DNA from: Candidatus Cloacimonadota bacterium
Lineage (GTDB): Bacteria; Cloacimonadota; Cloacimonadia; Cloacimonadales; TCS61
Reading direction: 5' to 3'
Length of the DNA: 6,507 nt
Assembly: GCA_030592835.1 (NCBI GenBank)
Contig: JAUVIJ010000116.1
Location: 1 to 6,507, forward strand
Shown here: positions 1 through 5,113 of the stretch, in pieces
Layout: every line of letters begins with the position of its first letter
How positions within the stretch are numbered: position 1 is the stretch's first letter
The notes under the pieces: model-generated
The model's input: the letters and a program-made list of their open reading frames with translations, nothing else
Database searches by the model: none
Told to the model about the DNA's origin: nothing
Position numbers and translations under genes: made by a program

Positions 1-1
1 G

Positions 2-199
2 GGTGATATTGTAGCTGCCGTTCTCAGTCGTGAAGATGCGATCCTGAAACTCAGAGAGCTGGTCGGTAATACCAATTGCAGCAAAGCAGCTCCGGGTACG
101 ATCCGCTTTCTCTATGGTGACTCTCTTACCGAAAATGCTGTTCACGCTTCTGATTCTATCGAGAGTGCAGCGAGAGAGATCTCGATCATATTTCCCTGA
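2..199 (+). CDS. ndk: Nucleoside diphosphate kinase, C-terminal part (5' end outside window)
   Basis: The open frame from base 2 to a TGA at 197-199 gives the last 65 residues of a protein normally about 140 long. It matches the C-terminal part of Ndk, the cytoplasmic enzyme that moves the gamma-phosphate from ATP to other (d)NDPs through a phosphohistidine. Visible landmarks are AAPGTIR (fragment residues 29-35), which carries a nucleotide-phosphate-binding arginine, and ENAVHASDSIESAAREI (44-60). In the latter the catalytic histidine is residue 48 (codon 143-145), inside the family signature N-x-x-H-x-S-D. The tail ends in IIFP, where many homologues end in FF. The frame has no interruption, so the gene looks intact but cut by the window edge. 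It converges on the aminotransferase gene, with 30 bases between the two stop codons. The family call is very secure. Confidence 0.96.
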   Translation, partial: GDIVAAVLSREDAILKLRELVGNTNCSKAAPGTIRFLYGDSLTENAVHASDSIESAAREISIIFP

Positions 200-210
200 T
201 CAAGGGAAAT
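190..210. terminator. Hairpin between converging ndk and aminotransferase genes, possible bidirectional terminator
   Basis: An 8-bp perfect stem (ATTTCCCT at 190-197 with AGGGAAAT at 203-210) closes a 5-nt loop. It overlaps the last codons and stop of ndk and lies 19 bases beyond the aminotransferase stop. Its position between convergent genes fits a shared terminator. Neither strand has a real T-tract after the stem (plus strand TAGATATTTA; minus strand ATGATCGAGA), so intrinsic termination is only a weak inference. Confidence 0.35.
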
Positions 211-229
211 TAGATATTTATATGAAATC

Positions 230-1423
230 CTATCGAGATTTTATATAAGTTGCAAGCCCCTTTCTAAAGATGATCATCGCCTTTCTCAGGGCAGTCTCAT
301 TGAGCACATAAGCGAGGCGAATCTCGTTGCGCCCCATCCCAGGTGTTGCGTAAAAGCCTTCAGCAGGGGCGAACATTACCGTTTCATTATCGAAATTAAA
401 GTCAGAAAGCATCCAGCGCGCAAAATCATCAGCATCTACGATCGGTAATTTAGCAATAATATAAAAAGCACCTTTAGGCTTGATACAGATTAAATCCTCG
501 ATCTTCTGCAGTTCTTCGAAAATAATATTTCTTCTTTTATCGTATTCTGCCAGGATCTTCTCAAAATATTCGCTTTCGATATCGATAGCAGCGTTGGCAG
601 CCAACTGTTCCAAGGTTGGTGGACATAACCTTGCTTGGGCGAATTTTATCCCGGCTGTTATCAGTTCCTGGTTACGGCTGATTAAGCAGCCTATCCTGGC
701 TCCGCAGGCACTGTAACGTTTGGAAATGCTGTCTACCATGATTGCTTTATCTTCCAGTCCGGGCAGATGAAGAATACTGGTATGAGTTAAACCATCGTAG
801 ACGAATTCGCGATAGACTTCATCGGCAATTATGAACAGTTTATGTTTGAGGACAAGTTCTGCCAGCCGTTCGAGGTCTTCTCTGGGATAGACGGCTCCGG
901 TCGGGTTGCCTGGATTGCAGATCATGATCGCCCTGGTTCTGGAATTGATCAGCTTCTCAATCTCTTCATCACTTGGGAGTTCAAAACCCTTTTCAGCATA
1001 AGTTGTCAGAGGTCTTATTTTTACTCCTGCCATGGTGGCGAAGCCATTGTAATTTGTATAAAAAGGTTCGGGTATGATGATCTCATCTCCCGGATTACAG
1101 GTTACCATCATAGTAAAAATGATCGCTTCTGAACCAGCGGTAGTGATGATTATGTCATCCCTAACAATATCTATCTGATGCTGCTGGTAATAACGTACCA
1201 GGTTAGTGCGGTATTCATCGAGACCCTGAGAAGGTCCATATGCCAGGATCTTGTCATCATAATGTGTATATACATCGAGCATTTCCCGGGGAGTTTCGAT
1301 ATCGGGCTGACCAATATTGAGATGATAGATCTTGATACCCCTGGATTTAGTCTGGTCGGCATAAGGTTTTAATTTTCTGATCGGAGATTCCTGTATATTT
1401 ACAGCTCTTTCCGAGATTTTCAT
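230..1423 (-). CDS. PLP-dependent class I/II aminotransferase (aspartate aminotransferase-like)
   Basis: This 397-residue protein has the complete fold-type I aminotransferase signature (COG0436-like). In order: NIGQPDIETP (36-45) at the substrate end; AGSEAI (96-101), which binds the cofactor phosphate; NPGNPTG (170-176) with Asn173; DEVY (201-204), whose Asp201 and Tyr204 contact the pyridine ring; and SISKRYSACGARIG (232-245), with Lys235 as the Schiff-base lysine and Arg243 on the phosphate. NEIRLAYV (366-373) carries Arg369, the expected alpha-carboxylate-binding arginine. It should transfer amino groups from amino acids to 2-oxoacids in the cytoplasm. Aspartate is the likeliest donor, but substrate cannot be read from these motifs; alanine, aromatic or broad specificity is possible. 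The ATG has a good Shine-Dalgarno (AAAGAGG, 7 nt away) and overlaps the upstream acyltransferase stop as ATGA, so it is the last gene of the lpxB cluster. No metabolic link to lipid A is evident. Confidence 0.93.
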   Translation of the reverse strand: MKISERAVNIQESPIRKLKPYADQTKSRGIKIYHLNIGQPDIETPREMLDVYTHYDDKILAYGPSQGLDEYRTNLVRYYQQHQIDIVRDDIIITTAGSEAIIFTMMVTCNPGDEIIIPEPFYTNYNGFATMAGVKIRPLTTYAEKGFELPSDEEIEKLINSRTRAIMICNPGNPTGAVYPREDLERLAELVLKHKLFIIADEVYREFVYDGLTHTSILHLPGLEDKAIMVDSISKRYSACGARIGCLISRNQELITAGIKFAQARLCPPTLEQLAANAAIDIESEYFEKILAEYDKRRNIIFEELQKIEDLICIKPKGAFYIIAKLPIVDADDFARWMLSDFNFDNETVMFAPAEGFYATPGMGRNEIRLAYVLNETALRKAMIIFRKGLATYIKSR

Positions 1424-2037
1424 TGTTTTACCTCTTTCAATTTATTTTTTTCTTCTAATTCATTCATTGCTTTCTGCACCAACTCTATTCCGGGTTCAAT
1501 TTCCATTTTTGTTTTGATATGGATCTGTTTTCCATAAGACAGATTGATCCTAGTAAAAGGATAAGGAAAGCGAAATCTGTCCCAAGAGTCAAAAACTTTT
1601 TCCCATTCGATATCTACAGCAACAGGTATAATTGGCAATCCGGTTACATAGGCAAGATGCAGCAGGCCTTTTTTAATTTTTTTCCGGGGTCCTTTTGGTC
1701 CGTCGGGAGTTATGGCAAGGGAATGTTTCTTTGCTAATTTGATCATTTCCCTGAATCCTGCACTGCCATTTCGACGGGAGGATCCTCTAGCAGTTTTATA
1801 ACCCAAAGCCTGTGCAGGACCGGCGATCAGCTCCCCGTCTTTGGAAGTTGAGATAAGGATAACGTTTTTCTCAAATTTTCTTAAATATAGAAGAGGAATC
1901 ATATCGCGATGCCAGAAAGCATAAATCACCAGAAAATTGGGTTTTGCCTGATTGATCCTGAACCTGAAAGTTAGACCAAGAATCATGACAAGTAATGCTA
2001 CCAGATATTTTTCCAGGAAAAATAAGACCCTATTCAT
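1420..2037 (-). CDS. DUF374-family lysophospholipid acyltransferase-like protein, candidate lipid A secondary acyltransferase
   Basis: This is a 205-residue protein with one N-terminal hydrophobic segment (about 5-24), then a DUF374/LPLAT-like domain. Characteristic blocks are AFWHRDMIPLL (40-50), STSKDGELIA (63-72), ARGSSRRNGSAGFREMI (83-99) and ITPDGPKGPR (109-118), followed by GLPIIPVAV (133-141). The canonical HX4D motif of glycerolipid acyltransferases is not seen: five positions after His43 there is Pro48, and Asp45 sits at H+2. This is consistent with the divergent DUF374 branch, which includes the lipid A late acyltransferase LpxJ of Epsilonproteobacteria. The gene overlaps lpxB by 8 nt (ATGAATAG), so a role in acylating lipid A or its precursor at the inner membrane is a reasonable inference. 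The start is fixed: an in-frame TGA directly precedes the ATG. There is no strong Shine-Dalgarno, so translation probably depends on coupling to lpxB. The family call is firm; the LpxJ-like function is not. Confidence 0.88.
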   Translation of the reverse strand: MNRVLFFLEKYLVALLVMILGLTFRFRINQAKPNFLVIYAFWHRDMIPLLYLRKFEKNVILISTSKDGELIAGPAQALGYKTARGSSRRNGSAGFREMIKLAKKHSLAITPDGPKGPRKKIKKGLLHLAYVTGLPIIPVAVDIEWEKVFDSWDRFRFPYPFTRINLSYGKQIHIKTKMEIEPGIELVQKAMNELEEKNKLKEVKQ

Positions 2038-3190
2038 TCACCAACCCGATTATAATATCCCTGGTATTACGTGATGCCGATTTTGAACCCAGGATATCAT
2101 GAAGTTCACTCAATTTATTTTTGATCAGGGAGTAACGGTTATGATTACTCAGAATAGCACTCATCTCGTTGTAGATCCTGATCCCGTTGGCTTCATGTTG
2201 AATTAGCTCAGGCAGGATCCTCTGTTTCAGGATAATGTTCGGCAGTCCAATCATATCGATCCGGATCAACCTTTTACCAAGCTCATAAGACAGTTTCCCC
2301 GCTTTATAGACAATGACACAGGGTGTTCCAATGTAAGCGCTTTCAAGTGTTGCAGTACCCGAGGTAACCGATAGGCAGCGACAGTATCTGATCAGGCAGT
2401 AATTATCGGCAATGATTTCCATGTATTTGATCCCGGGAAAGGCGGAAATGATTTTATTGAAGAGCTTTTCACTGACCGTCGGAGCACGTGAGATCAGGAT
2501 CTCGTATTTATCTTTCTCGAAATAGGAAATCGCTTTCAGAAACTGGGGCAACATTCTTTTTAATTCGATATTTCTACTCCCCGGCATAAAGCCCAACCAT
2601 TCCTTTTTCGGGTCGAGACTATATTTATCGGCAAATTCCTGGCGCTCCATGGCAAATTCAATTTCTTCGGCGATCGGATGACCAACATAAGTTGACTTTA
2701 CACGGTATTCATCTAAGTATTTCTTTTCAAAGGGAAGAATGTAGACAACTTGATCAGTGAATTTCTCTAGTTGTTTTAACCGGTTTTTCTTCCATGCCCA
2801 GAATTGAGGACAGATATAATAAAGGACTTTTATCCCTATTTTATGGGCTATTCGAGCAATCCTCATATTCAATCCGGGGTAATCCACCAGGACGATCAGA
2901 TCAGGCGGTGATCTGCGCAGGATTTTTTCTATCTTTCTCTCCACTTTAAGAAAAAATCCCAGGTGTCTGATGACTTCCACAAACCCCATGACCGAAAATC
3001 TTTCAAATGGGAATAAGCTATTGAAACCTGCTCTCTGCATATGCTGTCCTCCGACACCAAAATGCTGCCAGTCAGGATGAATTTTTCTAATACTGGCTAT
3101 GACTTCAGCAGCATGCAGATCACCGGAATTCTCACCCGCAATCCAGAATATTTTTTTTGCCTTTGCCGGCACAATTGGAGGTTTTTTCAT
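2030..3190 (-). CDS. lpxB: Lipid-A-disaccharide synthase LpxB
   Basis: LpxB condenses UDP-2,3-diacylglucosamine with lipid X to give the tetraacyl lipid A disaccharide 1-phosphate, at the cytoplasmic face of the inner membrane. The 386-residue length is normal for this GT19 family. Motifs in order: IAGENSGDLHAA (17-28), GVGGQHM (45-51), VMGFVEVIRHL (67-77), LVDYPGLNMRIA (101-112), YYICPQFWAWKKNR (124-137), ILPFEKKYL (151-159), YVGHP (168-172), GFMPGSRNIEL (200-210), VTSGTATLES (275-284), VIVYKAGKLSYELGKRLI (292-309) and IGLPNI (314-319). The last three blocks form the UDP-sugar and catalytic region of the second Rossmann lobe. The start is decided by an in-frame TGA at 3197-3199, three codons upstream of the ATG; the Shine-Dalgarno is poor. 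yjbQ lies 70 bp upstream on the same strand, and the DUF374 acyltransferase overlaps the end. No lpxA, lpxC, lpxD or lpxK is in the window. No key motif is missing. Confidence 0.97.
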   Translation of the reverse strand: MKKPPIVPAKAKKIFWIAGENSGDLHAAEVIASIRKIHPDWQHFGVGGQHMQRAGFNSLFPFERFSVMGFVEVIRHLGFFLKVERKIEKILRRSPPDLIVLVDYPGLNMRIARIAHKIGIKVLYYICPQFWAWKKNRLKQLEKFTDQVVYILPFEKKYLDEYRVKSTYVGHPIAEEIEFAMERQEFADKYSLDPKKEWLGFMPGSRNIELKRMLPQFLKAISYFEKDKYEILISRAPTVSEKLFNKIISAFPGIKYMEIIADNYCLIRYCRCLSVTSGTATLESAYIGTPCVIVYKAGKLSYELGKRLIRIDMIGLPNIILKQRILPELIQHEANGIRIYNEMSAILSNHNRYSLIKNKLSELHDILGSKSASRNTRDIIIGLVNE

Positions 3191-3260
3191 AATATCTCAA
3201 TTGCTGTGTCTTTCGCTAATATTAAGACAAGTAGAAGGGAGAAAAAGAAACCGGTTCGGA

Positions 3261-3662
3261 TCAACATTCACTAATTCCTATGATCATCCGTCGTTGTCTG
3301 GGTCCGTCGAATTCACAGAAGAAAATTCCCTGCCAGGTTCCCAGAATAAGATCACCATCCTGGATCAGGAGAGTTTCGGAACAGCCGAACAAAGAGCTTT
3401 TGGCATGAGCATCGGAATTACCTTCACTGTGCAGGTAGTTCTGAGAACGGGGAACGAATTTCTGCAGAATGTTCACCAGGTCGATAGGTACGGTCGGGTC
3501 TGCATTCTCATTTATCGTTACTGCGGCTGTGGTGTGTGGGATATAAATGGTCAATCGTCCGTTCTTTACTCCTGATTCCCTGACGAGATTGCGAACCAAG
3601 GATGTTATGTCGAACAGTGTTTCCCTTTTTCCTGTGGATATTCTCAGTTGTTTATATATCAT
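3261..3662 (-). CDS. yjbQ: YjbQ/UPF0047 family protein (annotated as secondary thiamine-phosphate synthase)
   Basis: With the preferred start this is a 133-residue protein, close to the usual UPF0047 length. Hallmarks are FDITSLVRNLV (17-27), IPHTTAAVTINENADP (41-56), YLHSEGNSDAHAKSSLFG (76-93) and LGTWQGIFFCEFDGPRQRR (107-125). Conserved residues include His43, Glu52, His78, Asp84, His86, Gln111, Glu117, Asp119 and Arg122. The His/Asp/Glu set forms the metal-like pocket of this trimeric family. Family members such as E. coli YjbQ show weak thiamine-phosphate synthase activity, but the true physiological role is unsettled and should not be over-read here. An ATG 11 codons upstream (3693-3695) would add MNLDTKFREYY. 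The internal ATG at 3660-3662 is preferred because GGGAG lies 6 nt before it and the family aligns from there. It is the first gene of the leftward cluster, 70 bp before lpxB, with nothing convincing as a terminator in that gap. Confidence 0.93.
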   Translation of the reverse strand: MIYKQLRISTGKRETLFDITSLVRNLVRESGVKNGRLTIYIPHTTAAVTINENADPTVPIDLVNILQKFVPRSQNYLHSEGNSDAHAKSSLFGCSETLLIQDGDLILGTWQGIFFCEFDGPRQRRMIIGISEC

Positions 3663-3668
3663 ATAATA

Positions 3669-3673
3669 CTCCC
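3669..3673 (-). promoter_or_regulatory. Ribosome binding site that decides the yjbQ start
   Basis: GGGAG on the minus strand lies 6 nt before the ATG at 3660-3662. The upstream ATG at 3693-3695 has only ATCCGTAATT before it, with no purine-rich site. This favours the shorter, 133-residue yjbQ product. Confidence 0.7.
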
Positions 3674-3703
3674 GAAATTTTGTATCTAAATTCATAATTA
3701 CGG

Positions 3704-3733
3704 ATTTTATGTCAATTCTTTAACGAATAACAC
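3704..3733 (-). promoter_or_regulatory. Weak candidate promoter for the yjbQ-lpxB-DUF374-aminotransferase cluster
   Basis: On the minus strand a TAAAAT (3704-3709, one mismatch to TATAAT) lies 18 nt after a poor -35, GTGTTA (3728-3733). Transcription would start near 3697, about 35 nt before the preferred yjbQ ATG and downstream of nothing else needed for that start. A perfect TTGACA at 3710-3715 overlaps this site but has no acceptable -10 at 16-18 nt. The promoter certainly lies in this non-coding region; the exact site is uncertain. Confidence 0.25.
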
Positions 3734-3784
3734 GCATCCCCAGAAAAAAAATCAGAACTATGACACATTCAAATACAAAAGGTC

Positions 3785-3844
3785 TGTTTTCTTCAAAACA
3801 TCTATTGATTTACGATTTCGTTTGATTTTATTATTTGTTTTGAA
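3785..3844. repeat. Small overlapping inverted repeats in the AT-rich spacer
   Basis: TGTTTT at 3785-3790 and AAAACA at 3795-3800 form a 6-bp hairpin with a CTTC loop. The right half, TTCAAAACA (3792-3800), is also a perfect 9-bp inverted repeat of TGTTTTGAA at 3836-3844. The two pairings exclude each other. The sequence is low in complexity, so chance is a real possibility; no function is proposed. Confidence 0.3.
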
Positions 3845-3853
3845 ATATGACAT

Positions 3854-3979
3854 TATAAAAATCGCTGATTAGAAATTTCGAAAGAAAGCTTCAATGAGAT
3901 CGCACTGTTTGAGACCGGTAGTTGCCGGTCGAGTTTGGGATTGAATAGCATGATTGAGAGATTTCCAGTGATTTTTATA
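3854..3979. repeat. 126-bp nested imperfect palindrome with GACCGG/CCGGTC apical hairpin (REP/MITE-like or structured RNA)
   Basis: The outer arms TATAAAAATCGCTG (3854-3867) and CAGTGATTTTTATA (3966-3979) pair over 14 bp with a single G-T wobble. After a 4-nt bulge (3868-3871), GAAATTTC (3872-3879) pairs with GAGATTTC (3958-3965), again with one wobble. Further in, GC+TTCAAT (3888-3895) pairs with ATTGAA+TA bulge+GC (3940-3949). The tip is GACCGG (3913-3918) with CCGGTC (3925-3930) around a 6-nt loop. Such nesting over 126 bp is well beyond incidental. It could be a palindromic repetitive element (REP/BIME or MITE) or a rod-like RNA. No open reading frame of note, promoter or protein site explains it. 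The GC-rich tip within an AT-rich spacer stands out in composition. Confidence 0.65.
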
Positions 3980-3983
3980 CAGT

Positions 3984-4034
3984 CTTGATCTTTTCTTTGG
4001 TTCGTTTCTTTTAGATCAAGCCAAAAGAAATGAA
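3984..4034. repeat. Pyrimidine-rich segment with two mutually exclusive hairpins
   Basis: CTTGATCT (3984-3991) and AGATCAAG (4013-4020) are a perfect 8-bp inverted repeat around a 21-nt loop containing only pyrimidines and G. The second half of that loop, TTCGTTTCTTTT (4001-4012), pairs instead with AAAAGAAATGAA (4023-4034) over 12 bp with one G-T wobble and a 10-nt loop. A third partner, TTTCTTTGG (3992-4000), could pair with CCAAAAGAAA (4021-4030) with one bulge. The two main stems share bases 4013-4022 as arm or loop, a switch-like arrangement. The segment starts 4 nt after the nested palindrome, so they may be one element. Confidence 0.55.
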
Positions 4035-4076
4035 TATTATTTAAATATGAAAATACAGCACAGTAAAAATGATTTA

Positions 4077-4105
4077 TTGTTAATTATTTATGTTTTCCTT
4101 GTAAT
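4077..4105 (+). promoter_or_regulatory. Candidate sigma70-type promoter for the pspC-Nudix-zupT operon
   Basis: TTGTTA (4077-4082) and TGTAAT (4100-4105) are separated by 17 nt, matching TTGACA at 4 of 6 and TATAAT at 5 of 6 positions. The start point would be near 4112, giving a leader of about 105 nt. It is the best hexamer pair I see ahead of the plus-strand genes. Confidence 0.4.
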
Positions 4106-4113
4106 CGGTGAGT

Positions 4114-4147
4114 CTCTCATTTCCATGGATGGCCTTGGAAACGAGAG
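4114..4147 (+). promoter_or_regulatory. Strong stem-loop in the leader upstream of the pspC-like gene
   Basis: CTCTCATTTCC (4114-4124) pairs with GGAAACGAGAG (4137-4147) at 10 of 11 positions, with one A-C mismatch. The 12-nt loop can pair further (A4125-T4136, GG 4127-4128 with CC 4133-4134). If the promoter at 4077-4105 is right, this hairpin begins 2-3 nt from the 5' end of the transcript, where such stems often protect mRNA. No T-tract follows directly (TTTTT is 26 nt on), so it is not a convincing terminator. Function is unknown; a protein operator or an RNA stabiliser are both possible. Confidence 0.5.
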
Positions 4148-4216
4148 TGAATCGAGAACTAATTTTTCTTGACTGGATAACCTTGATGTCAATGCTTCTT
4201 AATCTTGGGGGTTTTA

Positions 4217-4621
4217 ATGAAAAAACTGCATTTGTCCAGTCAGGATCGGATTATCGGTGGTGTCTGTGGCGGATTGTCCGAATCTACCGGTGTCAATTCC
4301 GGAATATTCAGAGCTGTATTCGTAGTCTCTATATTCATTGGTGGAATGGGACTACTGGTTTATATTATCCTGCTGGCAATCCTTCCCCGGGGTACAAAAA
4401 AAGATATTATCAATGTGGAAGTTGAAGAGGAAGGTGAAGATACCCGGATCCGGCGAAGCCGTACCAACAGCATGATCGCTGGTGTTTGCGGAGGTCTTGC
4501 TGTTTATCTGCACTGGGATGTCAGTATAATTCGGATTCTGTTTATCATCATGACCATGGCTGGTGGAATAGGCGCGATCCTCTACCTTCTTTTCTGGTTT
4601 ATGTTTCCTCTTGAAGATTAA
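4217..4621 (+). CDS. Tandem PspC-domain membrane protein
   Basis: The 134-residue protein consists of two PspC domains in a row. Domain 1 (about 3-58) has RIIGGVCGGL (11-20), then a hydrophobic helix region (32-57) ending in LPR. Domain 2 (about 79-132) has SMIAGVCGGL (85-94), then hydrophobic 102-130 ending in MFPLED. The halves share the pattern I-x-GVCGGL...R...F...GG-x-G...Y...P, so this is an internal duplication. They are joined by an acidic linker (VEVEEEGEDT, 68-77). PspC proteins sit in the inner membrane; in enterobacteria PspC senses envelope stress with PspB and PspA. No pspA or pspB is here, so a phage-shock role is only family-level inference. The ATG at 4217 is chosen because GGGGG lies 5 nt upstream; a TTG at 4205 is in frame but lies before that site. 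It leads the operon, 15 bp before the Nudix gene. Confidence 0.9.
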   Translation: MKKLHLSSQDRIIGGVCGGLSESTGVNSGIFRAVFVVSIFIGGMGLLVYIILLAILPRGTKKDIINVEVEEEGEDTRIRRSRTNSMIAGVCGGLAVYLHWDVSIIRILFIIMTMAGGIGAILYLLFWFMFPLED

Positions 4622-4636
4622 TCAGGGAGTTCGAAC

Positions 4637-5095
4637 ATGAAACTGGGAACACTATGTTATCTGCAAAAGGACGGACATACCCTGATGATACATCGAAATA
4701 AACGCGAAGGTGATTTTCATCTCGGTAAATACAATGGACTTGGCGGGAAATTTATAGAAGGAGAGACACCTGAGGAATGTGTGATCAGGGAAATAAAAGA
4801 GGAAAGCGGATTTGATATAGTAGAGCCCAGATTACACGGAGTGATAACTTTTCCCCTGTTCGACGGTGTGGATGATTGGTATGTATTCATCTATTCCTGC
4901 GCCGATTTCAGTGGAAATCAGATAGAGACCGAGGAAGGCATCCTGGAATGGGTGAAGGATGAAGAACTGCTGAACCTGCCACTCTGGGAGGGAGATTACA
5001 TATTCCTTCCCTGGCTGAAAAAAGACGGATTTTTCTCGGCTAAATTTATATATGAGAATAAGAAGCTGATAGATTGGAAAGTAATATTTTATTAG
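4637..5095 (+). CDS. Nudix hydrolase, MTH1-like (oxidised purine dNTP diphosphatase)
   Basis: This 152-residue protein has a complete Nudix box at 37-59 (GX5EX7REUXEEXGU): Gly37, Glu43, Arg51, Glu52, Glu55, Glu56, Gly58. The glutamates bind the catalytic Mg2+. Beyond the box it resembles MTH1/NUDT1 rather than a generic Nudix enzyme. YNGLGGK (32-38) matches the MTH1 WNGFGGK block, with Asn33 at the base-recognition position. LPLWEGDYIFLPWL (114-127) matches the tryptophan/acidic stretch that holds the purine. The end (KFIYENKKLIDWKV) follows the same beta-strand pattern. Hydrolysis of 8-oxo-dGTP or related damaged purine triphosphates to the monophosphate, in the cytoplasm, is the likely role; MTH1's second acidic residue pattern (DD) is here E118-G-D120, so the substrate may differ. 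AGGGAG 7 nt before the ATG is a good ribosome site. It is 15 bp after the PspC gene and 18 bp before zupT. Confidence 0.93.
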   Translation: MKLGTLCYLQKDGHTLMIHRNKREGDFHLGKYNGLGGKFIEGETPEECVIREIKEESGFDIVEPRLHGVITFPLFDGVDDWYVFIYSCADFSGNQIETEEGILEWVKDEELLNLPLWEGDYIFLPWLKKDGFFSAKFIYENKKLIDWKVIFY

Positions 5096-5113
5096 ATAAG
5101 ATAATAGACAATT

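Larger units (their letters stand above)
3843..4050. mobile_element. Candidate non-autonomous mobile or repetitive element bounded by 8-bp direct repeats
   Basis: AAATATGA occurs at 3843-3850 and again at 4043-4050, exactly 200 bp apart. It brackets 192 bp that contain both structured segments described separately (3854-3979 and 3984-4034). The arrangement resembles a target-site duplication around a MITE- or REP-like insert. There is no coding capacity beyond a 16-codon ATG frame over the hairpin (3895-3945). The left end (CATTATAAAA) and right end (ATATTATTT) are not clear inverted repeats of each other, and the AT-rich 8-mer could recur by chance. Boundaries are therefore tentative. Confidence 0.35.

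Noticed and set aside
480..716. 78-codon plus-strand frame
   Set aside because: It lies wholly antisense to the aminotransferase, whose motifs are complete; no ribosome site or recognisable domain.
842..1132. 96-codon plus-strand frame
   Set aside because: Antisense shadow of the aminotransferase core, over the cofactor-binding region; composition follows the real gene.
3251..3258. AACCGGTT palindrome followed on the minus strand by a T/C run, as a terminator between yjbQ and lpxB
   Set aside because: The palindrome has no loop, so it cannot form an RNA hairpin, and lpxB lacks its own clear promoter; read-through is more likely.
3041..3575. Two plus-strand frames across the lpxB/yjbQ junction
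   Set aside because: They cover the conserved ends of lpxB and yjbQ on the opposite strand and show no protein-like motif.
3710..3715. Perfect TTGACA on the minus strand as a -35 box for yjbQ
   Set aside because: At 16-18 nt spacing the possible -10 hexamers match TATAAT poorly (AATTTA at best 2 of 6).
3895..3945. 16-codon ATG frame over the GACCGG hairpin
   Set aside because: Too short, no ribosome site, and fully explained by the palindrome.
4205..4216. TTG start four codons before the PspC ATG
   Set aside because: It precedes and consumes the GGGGG ribosome site, which correctly spaces the ATG at 4217.
3700..4216. CRISPR array or tRNA in the long gene-free region
   Set aside because: No evenly spaced direct repeats and no cloverleaf or TPsiC-arm-like sequence; the repeats present are inverted.
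4108..4425. 105-codon plus-strand frame beginning GTG at 4108
   Set aside because: About two thirds overlaps the PspC gene in another frame and the rest crosses the leader hairpin; no ribosome site.
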